A DNA stretch of 64,000 nucleotides from an uncultured Candidatus Saccharibacteria bacterium (GTDB lineage Bacteria > Patescibacteriota > Saccharimonadia > Saccharimonadales > Saccharimonadaceae): NCBI GenBank assembly GCA_947090635.1, contig CAMUOM010000001.1:62001-126000 (forward strand). The letters run 5' to 3'. The notes beneath the pieces were generated by a model. It was not told the DNA's origin. It did not search any database and saw only the letters and a list, made by a program, of their open reading frames with translations. Positions 8,658 through 16,620 of the stretch are shown here, one piece after another. Made by a program: the position numbers and the translations under genes. How positions within the stretch are numbered: the first letter of the stretch is position 1; each line of letters begins with the position of its first letter.

Positions 8658-9830
8658 ATGGCTACAAAGAAGAGTAGCAAACGTGCCGCCGCTAAGAAGT
8701 CACTCAAGACTACTAAGGCAGAACACGTCAGCGAGAAAGCTCCCGTAGAAGAAGTTGCTATTGCAGATACAACTGAACCAGAAGAGTCTAAAGCTGTCGA
8801 AGAAACTACCACTAAAGCTGAAGTATCTAAGGCTGAAGAAACTAAAGAAGAGGCTAAGAAAGAAGCCAAACCAGAAGTTACTGATACTAAGACTGTAAAG
8901 GCTAAGAAAGAAAAGGCTCCAAAGCCATCGATTATTGATAACCTTGCTGACATCAACCCAACTGCAATGCTAGTTGAGCTATTTGGCACTTTCGTCCTGT
9001 CAGCTGCCGTATTGCGCTTAGCTACAAACAGCAATTTTGGGGTGATCGCTATGTCGTTAGTTTTTGTCATATTGGTCATCGTATTTGGCGCAATTTCTGG
9101 CGCACACTTCAACCCTGCAATTTCCGTTGCAGCTTGGGTCAACCGCAAAATAAATGGTGCTAAGGCATTCGCCTACATCGTCGCTCAAGTTGTCGGTGCA
9201 TCACTAGCTGTGCTAGTTATTTCGCTACTTACCACCGCTAATTACGACCTCGGTAATGATATCGAGCAATTAGCAGTTAAGAGCGGCGTCGTCACCGAAG
9301 AGGAAATCGCCAAAGATGGTGGCGTTGAAGGTTGGGCCAAGAAGTATCTTGAGAAAAATGGGCAAAAGGTCGAAAAGGGTAAAACTGCTGTTGAGATGCT
9401 TGCCGAAAATGCTGGTCTTGATAAGAACCGTGGCGTTGGTGTAGATGTTTCAGCTAAGACCAAGATTTATACTCAGCCAGCTTTAGCACAGCATAAAGAA
9501 TGGGGTGCACTCATTACTGAATTCATCGGTAGTATTATCTTCGGTGTTGGTGCAGGCTTCGCGCTATTCAATAAGAAGAAGAATGCTGTTGCTAACGGCC
9601 TAGCCATGGGTCTTGGTATGCTAACTGGTTTAACTGTTGCCGGTGCAACTTCAATCTTGAACCCAGCGCTAGCTATCGCTGTTGGCGCTTATCACATGGG
9701 CAACGCCGCAACCGTACTATGGCCAATTGCCGTTTACGTACTTGCAGCCGTCCTCGGTATGCTAGCTGGCGTTAGCGCTTATCGTCTAGTTGTTCGCAAT
9801 AGCGACAATAGCGATGAATTCGAAGCTTAG
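8658..9830 (+). CDS. Aquaporin/glycerol-facilitator (MIP) family channel, unusual architecture
   Basis: A 390-aa MIP channel. Residues 1-95 form a Lys/Glu/Ala-rich, probably disordered cytoplasmic tail. Six membrane segments follow, with NPA boxes at about 152-154 (GAHFNPAIS) and 335-337 (SILNPALA). The residue after the second NPA is Leu (338), where nearly all MIPs carry the selectivity-filter Arg. A hydrophilic insert of about 75 residues separates membrane segments 3 and 4 (loop C side). It should pass water or small neutral solutes, but its selectivity cannot be predicted by analogy. It has an excellent ribosome site (AAAGGAGGG) and a TAAAAT box upstream. It stands alone, with its own terminator. 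Confidence 0.9.
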   Translation: MATKKSSKRAAAKKSLKTTKAEHVSEKAPVEEVAIADTTEPEESKAVEETTTKAEVSKAEETKEEAKKEAKPEVTDTKTVKAKKEKAPKPSIIDNLADINPTAMLVELFGTFVLSAAVLRLATNSNFGVIAMSLVFVILVIVFGAISGAHFNPAISVAAWVNRKINGAKAFAYIVAQVVGASLAVLVISLLTTANYDLGNDIEQLAVKSGVVTEEEIAKDGGVEGWAKKYLEKNGQKVEKGKTAVEMLAENAGLDKNRGVGVDVSAKTKIYTQPALAQHKEWGALITEFIGSIIFGVGAGFALFNKKKNAVANGLAMGLGMLTGLTVAGATSILNPALAIAVGAYHMGNAATVLWPIAVYVLAAVLGMLAGVSAYRLVVRNSDNSDEFEA

Positions 9831-9847
9831 TCTAAGCTAATAAATTA

Positions 9848-9875
9848 ATCCCCTCGCATGAGGGGATTTTTGTTT
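9848..9875. terminator. Intrinsic terminator after the aquaporin gene
   Basis: Stem atcccctc / gaggggat with a GCAT loop, then TTTTGTTT. It may also serve rmuC, which converges on it. Confidence 0.85.
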
Positions 9876-9890
9876 ACTATTTATATTCGA

Positions 9891-10955
9891 TTACTGATTA
9901 CTTGGACGGTCAACCGTAAGTGGTTCAACCGGGTCATCCGCTTTATCTGCAATCTTGATAATATCCTTATCAACCTTAGCAAATTCTTTATAAGCGTTAT
10001 TGTAATGGTTAACCGTGGTACCAAGGCTCACACCCAACTTTGACATATATTCATTGTAACGTTCAATGTGCATACCAAGCTGCGCCACACGCTTCTGAAT
10101 TTCCTTCGCCTGCTCTTCAATCTGCAAACTACGTAAACCTTGAATTACGGTTTCAAGATATGCCATAAAGCTCGTTGGGCTAACGATAATTACATGACGG
10201 TCACGGAAGGCGTACTCAATTAAGTCGCGCGACGACGCACCATCGCCCACACGGTCTTTTAAGAGGTCGTAATACATGCTTTCGCTCGGAATGAACATGA
10301 AGGCAAAATCCATTGTGCCTTCATCTGGCCGAATATACTTCGCTGTCTCATCAATTCGCCCCTTGATATCTTGTTTAACTCGCCGAAGTAGTTGCTCGCG
10401 CTGGTCTTTATCGGTCGCCTCAATATAACGATTATAATTTTCGAGCGAGAATTTTGAATCAACCGGCAAGATACGCCGCTTGTCCAAGAATATCACTGCG
10501 TCGACAATCTCGCCATTCTTAAATTTATACTGCGCCTGCCACTGATTTGGTGGTAATACATTCTCTAGCAGTGAATTGAGATAGAATTCACCAAACACAC
10601 CGCGCTGCTTTGGATTTTGCAATACATTTTGCAGCGTCTTTAACTCATCTGCCACATCCACCACTCGCTTATTAGTCTCATCCAACTTCGTTAAACGGCG
10701 GCTCACATCGTTCACGATCGCCACACTTTGACGCAGCTGTTCCTGCATTGAATCTTGTGTACGATTTAACTTGTCGTCGAACGTCTTTGATAAATTCGTC
10801 GATAAACTCGACACTTCGCTGCGTAAATTTAAAATATCAGCTTGCAGATAGCGTTCAGCATCACTTGGCTGCTTACGCTGCAATTTAATTAAACACATTA
10901 CCAATAAACCAGTTACGACTACTAATAACGCGGTAATAATATACTCTATGTTCAT
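9891..10955 (-). CDS. rmuC: RmuC-family DNA recombination protein
   Basis: A 354-aa protein with an N-terminal membrane helix, a coiled coil (about residues 35-120) and the RmuC endonuclease-like domain (KQRGVFGEFYLNSLLENVLP, DAVIFLDKRRILPVDSKF, SPTSFMAYLETVIQGLRS). RmuC proteins limit inversion and rearrangement of short repeats in E. coli. The length is shorter than E. coli RmuC but the core is complete. The start is set by TAAACT six bases before the ATG. Confidence 0.92.
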   Translation of the reverse strand: MNIEYIITALLVVVTGLLVMCLIKLQRKQPSDAERYLQADILNLRSEVSSLSTNLSKTFDDKLNRTQDSMQEQLRQSVAIVNDVSRRLTKLDETNKRVVDVADELKTLQNVLQNPKQRGVFGEFYLNSLLENVLPPNQWQAQYKFKNGEIVDAVIFLDKRRILPVDSKFSLENYNRYIEATDKDQREQLLRRVKQDIKGRIDETAKYIRPDEGTMDFAFMFIPSESMYYDLLKDRVGDGASSRDLIEYAFRDRHVIIVSPTSFMAYLETVIQGLRSLQIEEQAKEIQKRVAQLGMHIERYNEYMSKLGVSLGTTVNHYNNAYKEFAKVDKDIIKIADKADDPVEPLTVDRPSNQ

Positions 10956-10961
10956 ACTATT

Positions 10962-10967
10962 AGTTTA
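10962..10967 (-). promoter_or_regulatory. -10 box, leaderless-type promoter of rmuC
   Basis: TAAACT, then AATAGT, then the ATG. Six-base spacing and no Shine-Dalgarno. Confidence 0.6.
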
Positions 10968-10979
10968 GCACAAGCTAAA

Positions 10980-11780
10980 CTATAGTTCCGACCAGCTAGT
11001 CGCGGCTGCCGGCACAATATCTTTACACCAAATGCGCCACGCTGCCACATTGGTCGCCACTATACCACTCCATACTTTGAGCGGCTGCGCAAAATCCTGG
11101 CTAACTACCCGCCCATGTTGCGCCACAAACAAATGGTCATCATTAAATAGCACTATCGCAGCAGGATACGTGGTAGTAAATTTATGAAGTAAATCCGCCG
11201 TCGGCTTCGCGCCCAGCGATAATGTCACCATGCGCGGATAATACACCGCGCGCGCCAGCTTCTGCAGCTGCGCAATCCCCAATACCAAAGTAACGTTTTC
11301 ATGATTCAGCACCGATTCCGCCTCATTTACTATCAAATCGACCGCATCACGCGTAATTGTTATGTGTACTGTCGGATAATTGGCCATCGTTTCAACTAGC
11401 AAACTAGCGGTCTCGGCATTGCCGCCCAAATCGCCAATAATCAATAAATTGCCCGACCACTCACAAGCGGCGTCAATAATTCCATTCGCCTTTTTCGCCA
11501 AGCCACCCGATGGATTCGATGGCGCAAAAATCAAATCGTCGATTCGCGCCGACACCATACTTGGCAGTTTATTCTTTAACGCATCCGGCATGATTACCCG
11601 AATCTGGCCAACCTTAGCTTTCAATGCCGCCTCATAACTATTAGCTACCGCGGCAAAACCATGTGCCGACCCGCCTACAATCGTTAAACTACCAGACTGG
11701 TCACGTCGCTCAGGACGGCTCCACAATGCATCAGTAAAAATCGGCTTCCCAACTGCTTGACGCTGCCAATAATCTTCCAT
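10980..11780 (-). CDS. Ribokinase-like fold protein, distant relative of NAD(P)HX dehydratase
   Basis: A 266-aa protein. The N-terminal part (RPERRDQSGSLTIVGGSAHG, then AALKAKVGQIRVIMPDAL) fits the C-terminal domain of YjeF/NAD(P)HX dehydratase, which repairs hydrated NADH with ADP or ATP. The motifs that bind nucleotide and catalyse (TPHPGE, and N-GTGD near the C-terminus) are not visible, so activity is doubtful. It starts by a TAATG overlap with xthA, as the last gene of smpB-xthA-this gene. The function is inferred only from the fold. Confidence 0.6.
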   Translation of the reverse strand: MEDYWQRQAVGKPIFTDALWSRPERRDQSGSLTIVGGSAHGFAAVANSYEAALKAKVGQIRVIMPDALKNKLPSMVSARIDDLIFAPSNPSGGLAKKANGIIDAACEWSGNLLIIGDLGGNAETASLLVETMANYPTVHITITRDAVDLIVNEAESVLNHENVTLVLGIAQLQKLARAVYYPRMVTLSLGAKPTADLLHKFTTTYPAAIVLFNDDHLFVAQHGRVVSQDFAQPLKVWSGIVATNVAAWRIWCKDIVPAAATSWSEL

Positions 11781-12583
11781 TATCGTAGCCTCACGCTAAT
11801 CGGACAATGGTCCGAACCCATTTGATTTGCATAAATCTGCGCATCAATAATTCGCTCCTTCAGCCTCTCGTCCACCATAAAATAGTCAATCCGCCAACCA
11901 ACGTTATTTTCGCGCGCATGCGCCCAATGCGACCACCAAGTATATTGCTCCGGCAAATCGCCGTGTATCACGCGAAAACTATCTACGAATCCTTGCGCAG
12001 TATACTGATGCCAGCCATCACGCTCTTCATCAGTAAAACCAGCTTTACCTCGATTTTGCTTCGGGTGCGCCAAATCGATTTCTTCAGCCGCAACATTCAA
12101 ATCGCCACAAAACACTACTGGCTTAGTTTGCTTTAACTGTGCCATGTAAGCTAAAAATGCTTTATCCCATTGCTGTTCGCGTAGACGAAGTCGGCTCAAA
12201 TCACTTTTTGCGTTCGGTGTATAAACCGTCACCAAATAATAGTCACCCAAATCAATCGTAATTACACGCCCTTCCTGATTCGGGTCGCCATACGCATCAG
12301 CCACCAAATACTGCTGCACGATATCATCTGGCAAGTTATATGTAACTACAGCATCGTCCGCCACTCCTCGGCGCACTAATAATGCCGTGCCACTATACCC
12401 AGCCTTAGTGGCACTATTATAAATAATGTTATAATCACCAAAATCGGCCTTGATTTGCTCCGGCTTACATTTTATCTCTTGTAGCCCCATTACGTCCGGC
12501 TGTACCTTAGCCAAAAACTCTTGCAAACCGCCTTTATTTAGCACCGCCCTCAGACCATTAACATTCCACGAAGCCAGCAACAT
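11780..12583 (-). CDS. xthA: Exodeoxyribonuclease III (AP endonuclease)
   Basis: A 267-aa ExoIII/AP endonuclease of the EEP superfamily, which cuts at abasic sites in base excision repair. Motifs: SWNVNGLRA, LQEIKC (metal Glu), YSGTALL, YTPNA, GDLNVA (catalytic Asp/Asn), WRIDYFMV, and terminal GSDHCPI with the catalytic Asp-His pair. It starts by a TGATG overlap with smpB and ends by a TAATG overlap with the next gene, so the three are translationally coupled. Confidence 0.97.
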   Translation of the reverse strand: MLLASWNVNGLRAVLNKGGLQEFLAKVQPDVMGLQEIKCKPEQIKADFGDYNIIYNSATKAGYSGTALLVRRGVADDAVVTYNLPDDIVQQYLVADAYGDPNQEGRVITIDLGDYYLVTVYTPNAKSDLSRLRLREQQWDKAFLAYMAQLKQTKPVVFCGDLNVAAEEIDLAHPKQNRGKAGFTDEERDGWHQYTAQGFVDSFRVIHGDLPEQYTWWSHWAHARENNVGWRIDYFMVDERLKERIIDAQIYANQMGSDHCPISVRLR

Positions 12584-13089
12584 CAGCGCACACCTCGCTT
12601 TAGCTCACGCGCCGTATCGCGCTGCTTGATAGCTTGGCGCTTATCATATTGTTTCTTGCCTTTACCAAGCATGATGACTAATTTAATATACCGCGCATGC
12701 GTCAATAATTTAGTTGGCACTACAGTCAAGCCTTTACTGCGCGCCTCAACAACCCGCGCAATTTCCTTACGCTGAGCGAGTACCTTAATAGCATCAGTAC
12801 TTACCGTGGTAGCTGATTGACCGCTACCGCGTGGCGCATTATTTTGCAACGTAAAAGAAGCGTTGATTAAATACAATTCATCACCGCGCGGCCCGCGCTT
12901 TGGCACCACATAAGCCCCCTTCAAACTAACTCGATTTAATCGCGCCGCTTTTACTTCAAGCCCAGTCAGCGACAAGCCAACCGTCAAACTATCCGACAAA
13001 CTATAATCGTAGCTAGCGCGTCGGTTAATTATTACTCCGGTAGACGCTTTATTTTGCTTATGTCCACGCCGCGTCACTGATTTTCCCAT
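12583..13089 (-). CDS. smpB: SmpB, tmRNA-binding protein
   Basis: A 168-aa SsrA-binding protein for trans-translation rescue of stalled ribosomes. It shows NRRASYDYSLSDSLTVGLSL, GLEVKAAR, ELYLINASF, and a C-terminal GKGKKQYDKRQAIKQRD tail that enters the decoding site. It is first in the smpB-xthA-ribokinase-like chain. Its partner ssrA is not recognisable in this window. Confidence 0.95.
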   Translation of the reverse strand: MGKSVTRRGHKQNKASTGVIINRRASYDYSLSDSLTVGLSLTGLEVKAARLNRVSLKGAYVVPKRGPRGDELYLINASFTLQNNAPRGSGQSATTVSTDAIKVLAQRKEIARVVEARSKGLTVVPTKLLTHARYIKLVIMLGKGKKQYDKRQAIKQRDTARELKRGVR

Positions 13090-13096
13090 ATCTTAT

Positions 13097-13102
13097 ATTA
13101 TA
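13097..13102 (-). promoter_or_regulatory. -10 box, leaderless-type promoter of smpB
   Basis: TATAAT, then ATAAGAT, then the smpB ATG (seven-base spacing); no Shine-Dalgarno. Confidence 0.72.
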
Positions 13103-13179
13103 GGATACTTGCGCATAACGTGCCAGTGTTTACCAAATAAACTCACTACAACCTAGGTTTTTGAACTAAATTTATATAA

Positions 13180-13473
13180 TTAACCATTTAACGTAGCCAT
13201 TGTATCTTCATCACTAGTTAATGGTTTAATATCATTACGATCTCGAAAAAAGCTTGCCCAATACGGGTTTTCTTTATCGAATAGTGCCTTTTGCTCTGGC
13301 GTAAACTTCCGTGTGTAGTCACTAAAGATATTAAAAACTGTTTTGCGGTCAAATGAGACTAAGAATTCACCCTCTCTGTCATATACACTAACCCAATAAA
13401 TTTTGTCATTGGGGTTTTCTTTGTAAAATTTATATTTACCTTGGTATAAATGTTTGTCATTACTTTTTCGCAT
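13180..13473 (-). CDS. Hypothetical small aromatic, charged protein
   Basis: A 97-aa protein that I do not recognise. It is rich in Lys, Tyr, Phe and Asp and has no membrane segment or cysteine. Repeated aromatic stretches (YQGKYKFYKENP, IYWVSVYDREGEF, NPYWASFF) suggest a small globular beta fold. Two ATGs compete. The second (13473) lies nine bases from AGAAGGA, whereas the first (13482) abuts it, so 13473 is chosen. The promoter region faces the two hairpin RNAs read on the other strand. Confidence 0.65.
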   Translation of the reverse strand: MRKSNDKHLYQGKYKFYKENPNDKIYWVSVYDREGEFLVSFDRKTVFNIFSDYTRKFTPEQKALFDKENPYWASFFRDRNDIKPLTSDEDTMATLNG

Positions 13474-13511
13474 AGTGCGCATTCCTTCTTTTACTAATTA
13501 CCATGTAAATA

Positions 13512-13540
13512 TTGACTAATACCGTACTCTTTAGTAAAAT
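13512..13540 (+). promoter_or_regulatory. Near-consensus promoter for the tandem hairpin RNAs
   Basis: TTGACT at 13512-13517 and TAAAAT at 13535-13540 are separated by exactly 17 bases. No start codon follows at the usual distance, so the product is probably a non-coding RNA beginning near 13547. Confidence 0.75.
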
Positions 13541-13546
13541 ACATAT

Positions 13547-13606
13547 ATAAAGTGATTTGGGGTCGCGGCCTGGTAAAGGCGACGGTGTCAAATCACCTGT
13601 TTTTTA
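13547..13606 (+). ncRNA. Candidate small RNA 1 (nested hairpin with U-tract)
   Basis: An outer 8-bp stem gtgatttg / caaatcac (13552-13559 with 13589-13596) encloses an inner stem gtcgc / gcgac (13562-13566 with 13579-13583). CTG and six T's follow the outer stem. With the promoter just upstream this forms a complete transcript of about 60 nt. It does not match preQ1, fluoride or other small riboswitch signatures known to me. Confidence 0.55.
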
Positions 13607-13619
13607 TATTATATATTAT

Positions 13620-13673
13620 AAACGATTTAGAATTGTGAAATGCATATTTCGCGGTCGCTAAATCGTCTTTTTG
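13620..13673 (+). ncRNA. Candidate small RNA 2 (nested hairpin with U-tract)
   Basis: An outer 9-bp stem acgatttag / ctaaatcgt (13622-13630 with 13658-13666) encloses gtgaaat / atttcgc (13635-13641 with 13646-13652) and a CGCGGTCG segment. CTTTTTG follows. The layout and the GATTT/AAATC outer-stem core repeat those of the RNA 20 bases upstream. An A/T-rich stretch between them could carry its own -10 box. Confidence 0.5.
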
Positions 13674-13719
13674 AATATTTTTATTTTTCCTACTTAGCAC
13701 AATAAATAAACATTTATGA

Positions 13720-13725
13720 TATACT
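13720..13725 (+). promoter_or_regulatory. -10 box, leaderless-type promoter of first glycosyltransferase
   Basis: TATACT ends seven bases before the ATG at 13733; no Shine-Dalgarno. Confidence 0.7.
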
Positions 13726-13732
13726 TTTAATA

Positions 13733-14749
13733 ATGCAGCGCTTAACTGTTAATTTAGTTTCTGAAAGCGAATTTAGTGTGCAAGGGCATGGCGTCCACAC
13801 CGCATATCTTGAGATGCGCCATTTGTTAGAAAAACAATCCGGAATCAATCTACTGGTCAATGCCAAACCACTAGCTGACACTGACATTACTCATATCCAT
13901 ACTATCGGCCTATTTTCATTGCTACGTTTATTGTCGCGGCGCGGTGGCAAAAAAATTGTCAGCGCCCACATGGTACCAGATAGTCTGGTCGGTTCAATCG
14001 TTGGCGCTCGGTGGTGGCTACCACTATTCAGCCGTTATCTATGCTGGTTCTACAACCACGCCGATACGCTTATCGCGGTTTCACCTTACACCAAGCAGGT
14101 TCTATTAAAGCTAGGCATTAAAGCGCCGATTGTCGTAATTGATAATTCTATCGACACCTCCGCCTATCAAACATCAGACGAGCAGAAAGCTAAATTAAGG
14201 CGCGAGCTACACTTGTCGCCTAGTAAATTTATTGTCATTGGTAGCGGTCAAATTCAGCCGCGCAAACGATTCAGTACGTTTCTTCAGGTTGCCGCGGCAC
14301 TACCAAAATTTCAATTCATCTGGGTAGGCGGAATTCCATTTAAAGCTGCCGGCTCAGATTATCTAGGGCTTAATCATCTTATCAAGCACCACCCCAAAAA
14401 TGTCTTGGTAACTGGAGTTGTACCACAAGCTGAAGCACGTAAATACACCCGCGCCGCCGACGTAATGTTTATGCCATCAATTCAAGAAACCTTCGGGCTA
14501 TCCATTGTCGAAGGTGCCGCCAGTGGTTTGCCGGTAGTAGTACGCGATATTGCCGACTACAATGCCACTTTCGGGCAAGACGTCTTACGTGGCGATGAAC
14601 ATAATTTTACTGAATTGATTCAATCGCTCGCCGATGACCCAGATTTTTATCACAAATACCGACAAAAATCACACCATCTAGCACAAAAATATGACTCTAA
14701 CCGCACTGCGAGTAAACTATTAGCAGTTTATCGTAAGCTAGCGCATTAA
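13733..14749 (+). CDS. GT4-family glycosyltransferase (lipid glycosylation candidate)
   Basis: A 338-aa retaining glycosyltransferase of GT-B fold. The C-terminal donor domain shows GSGQIQPRKR, FMPSIQETFGLSIVEG (E-x7-E motif) and ASGLPVVVRDI. The N-terminal acceptor half is basic and carries hydrophobic patches (WWLPLFSRYLCWFY) suited to membrane attachment. It ends 22 bases before a second GT4 gene. Together they resemble the two-step diacylglycerol glucosylation pairs of wall-less and Gram-positive bacteria, but that is inference. Confidence 0.88.
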   Translation: MQRLTVNLVSESEFSVQGHGVHTAYLEMRHLLEKQSGINLLVNAKPLADTDITHIHTIGLFSLLRLLSRRGGKKIVSAHMVPDSLVGSIVGARWWLPLFSRYLCWFYNHADTLIAVSPYTKQVLLKLGIKAPIVVIDNSIDTSAYQTSDEQKAKLRRELHLSPSKFIVIGSGQIQPRKRFSTFLQVAAALPKFQFIWVGGIPFKAAGSDYLGLNHLIKHHPKNVLVTGVVPQAEARKYTRAADVMFMPSIQETFGLSIVEGAASGLPVVVRDIADYNATFGQDVLRGDEHNFTELIQSLADDPDFYHKYRQKSHHLAQKYDSNRTASKLLAVYRKLAH

Positions 14750-14771
14750 TGTGGTATAATAATCACACAAT

Positions 14772-16049
14772 ATGCGCATTGGTTTATTTACCGATACCTA
14801 TCGACCCGCTCAAAACGGCGTTGTTTTAGTAGTAGATGTGACGCGTCGCGAATTAGAGAAGATGGGGCACGAAGTCTGGGTATTTGCACCGAGCGCTAAC
14901 CTCTTAAATGAAGTATCAGAGGTGGATGCCGAAGATGACCACCTAATTCACTTTCCAACCATCCGCGGAGCAGGCTTTAAAGAAGGGCAATTGCCACTAT
15001 TTTATTCACCACACTTGCTTGCTAAAGTACAAGACCTTAGAATTGACGTTCTCCACTTTTTTACCGCCGGCCAAATGGCCATGTTTTGCTGTTACGCCGC
15101 CCGCAAGACTGGCGCAGTTCTAATTGGTCAGCACTGCACTGATACTTACGAGTATTCCGACAGCTACCGCTTATTAAAGGTTGGCTATGCTGCAATGGCT
15201 ACACTAATGCCGCTTGCCGTCAATATGTCACGCGAACAGCGTCTTGACTTCGTTCGCAATATCGCCGACCACAAAAGCGAAGATTCGTGGGGACGGCGAC
15301 TAGTAGGTAATATGCTAGCTCTCTGGTACCAAGCTTGCGATGAAGTGATTGCGGTTAGCGAAAAGTCAGCCAACCAGCTCCGCGAGATTGCCGCCACCAA
15401 TAACTGCAGCATTAATCTCACTACTATTCCAACCGGCGTCAATCAACCACGAGTTCCAGATGAAGCTGAAATCGATGCTTTCTGCGCCACACACCATATC
15501 GACCGGCACGCTAATAACCTAATCTATTTTGGCCGACTAGGGCAAGAGAAAAATCTTGACCTGCTGATTCCAGTAATTGAGCGCGTCCGCCAGTCAGTGC
15601 CAGATGCCAACTTAATCTTTGCTGGCGACTGGGAATATCGCACTCATCTCGAAGAGCTGGCGGCTGCAAGCCCAGCACACGACCACATCTACTTTGTCGG
15701 GCGTTACCCGCATCGCGATGTCGGTATTTTAACCGCCATCAGCAAGATATACCTCTTCCCGTCACTCACTGACACTCAAGGATTGGCAGTGACAGAGGCG
15801 GCATACGGTGGATTACCAATTGTTTTGTGCGACCCATTAGCACCAGCCTGCTTTATTGACCACAAAAACGGCTATACTGCGCAAAATGACGCCGCTGATT
15901 TTGCCAATAAAGTTATTGATTTGTTGCAGCACCCCGTGCGCTATCGTAACTTTAGTAATTGTTCCAAGCAGCTTGCCGCCGAGCTAACCGAAACAAAACA
16001 AACCGAGAAAGTAGTCGAAGTTTACCGCCAAGCCCTCAAACGCCAATAG
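14772..16049 (+). CDS. GT4-family glycosyltransferase, diacylglycerol glucosyltransferase-like
   Basis: A 425-aa GT-B enzyme. The N-terminus GLFTDTYRPAQNGVV and the motif SLTDTQGLAVTEA are typical of the 1,2-diacylglycerol 3-glucosyltransferase/alpha-mannosyl group, where T-x-TQG precedes the donor site. The first Glu of the E-x7-E motif is Asp here. It likely makes glycolipids on the inner membrane face. TATAAT lies 11 bases before the ATG, implying a leader of only a few bases. Its stop codon lies inside the terminator stem. Confidence 0.87.
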   Translation: MRIGLFTDTYRPAQNGVVLVVDVTRRELEKMGHEVWVFAPSANLLNEVSEVDAEDDHLIHFPTIRGAGFKEGQLPLFYSPHLLAKVQDLRIDVLHFFTAGQMAMFCCYAARKTGAVLIGQHCTDTYEYSDSYRLLKVGYAAMATLMPLAVNMSREQRLDFVRNIADHKSEDSWGRRLVGNMLALWYQACDEVIAVSEKSANQLREIAATNNCSINLTTIPTGVNQPRVPDEAEIDAFCATHHIDRHANNLIYFGRLGQEKNLDLLIPVIERVRQSVPDANLIFAGDWEYRTHLEELAAASPAHDHIYFVGRYPHRDVGILTAISKIYLFPSLTDTQGLAVTEAAYGGLPIVLCDPLAPACFIDHKNGYTAQNDAADFANKVIDLLQHPVRYRNFSNCSKQLAAELTETKQTEKVVEVYRQALKRQ

Positions 16050-16072
16050 CCACTCCGCAAGTGGCTATTTTA
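16045..16072 (+). terminator. Intrinsic terminator overlapping the glycosyltransferase stop
   Basis: Perfect 10-bp stem aatagccact / agtggctatt with a 5-base loop, then TT. The stop codon TAG is part of the 5' arm. Confidence 0.78.
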
Positions 16073-16088
16073 AGCTAATAGCAACTAG

Positions 16089-16358
16089 TTACTTGATATA
16101 ACCGCCGTCGCGCAGCTGTTCATCAATATTAGCGCGGTCAAAACCTAGAATAATTTTACCATTAATATCAATCACTGGCACACCGCGGAAGTTACCGCCA
16201 ATCTTTTTCATCAGCTCATCCTGCGCCGCTGGATCTTCCTCGATATTCTTATCTTCAAATGGCACATGCAAGCTAGTTAAGTATTGTTGCGCCATTTTAC
16301 AATACGCACACCAATTAGTGCTGTAAATAATAACTGGGGTTTTACCGTCCTGATTCAT
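16089..16358 (-). CDS. Glutaredoxin-like thiol-disulfide protein
   Basis: An 89-aa thioredoxin-fold protein with the active site STNWCAYCKMA, the cis-proline motif GVPVID, and GFDRANID at the glutathione/partner site. It matches NrdH/mycoredoxin-type glutaredoxins, which are reduced by thioredoxin reductase. A thioredoxin reductase lies two genes away on the same strand, supporting a thioredoxin-reductase-driven system. The ribosome site is AAAGGAG. Confidence 0.93.
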   Translation of the reverse strand: MNQDGKTPVIIYSTNWCAYCKMAQQYLTSLHVPFEDKNIEEDPAAQDELMKKIGGNFRGVPVIDINGKIILGFDRANIDEQLRDGGYIK

Positions 16359-16425
16359 AGTTCTCCTTTGGTCTACGTATATAATTACGTTCTAAACCAT
16401 ATTATAGCACTTAAGTTTATAATTG

Positions 16426-16620
16426 TTAATATAAGTGCTTCGTCAAATGCCATCCACCACAAAACATACAGTGGTAAACACGAAGCCGCAACTGACCAGT
16501 CAAATCATTTAATTCTTGGGCGCGCGCCACATCCTCAGCTTCACGCTCTGAATTATATTTATTTTTTCCGCACGAACGCTGCGTAGGCGCAGGCATGACA
16601 ATCTTGTGCTTACGCGACAT
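16426..16620 (-). CDS. Small zinc-ribbon-like hypothetical protein
   Basis: A 64-aa basic protein. One Cys lies near the N-terminus (RSCGKNKY) and a C-terminal YHCMFCGGWHLTKH motif supplies two more Cys and a His. Together they could bind one zinc. Similar short proteins ending in Y-x-C-x2-C-x2-WHLT occur in actinobacteria and their phages, without known function. The start (MSRKHK) overlaps the trxB end by 11 bases. A longer reading to 16761 would run inside trxB and is rejected. Confidence 0.75.
   Translation of the reverse strand: MSRKHKIVMPAPTQRSCGKNKYNSEREAEDVARAQELNDLTGQLRLRVYHCMFCGGWHLTKHLY

Noticed and set aside
13547..13606. Known small riboswitch (preQ1, fluoride, guanidine)
   Set aside because: The conserved core bases of these classes are absent and the downstream gene has a separate promoter.
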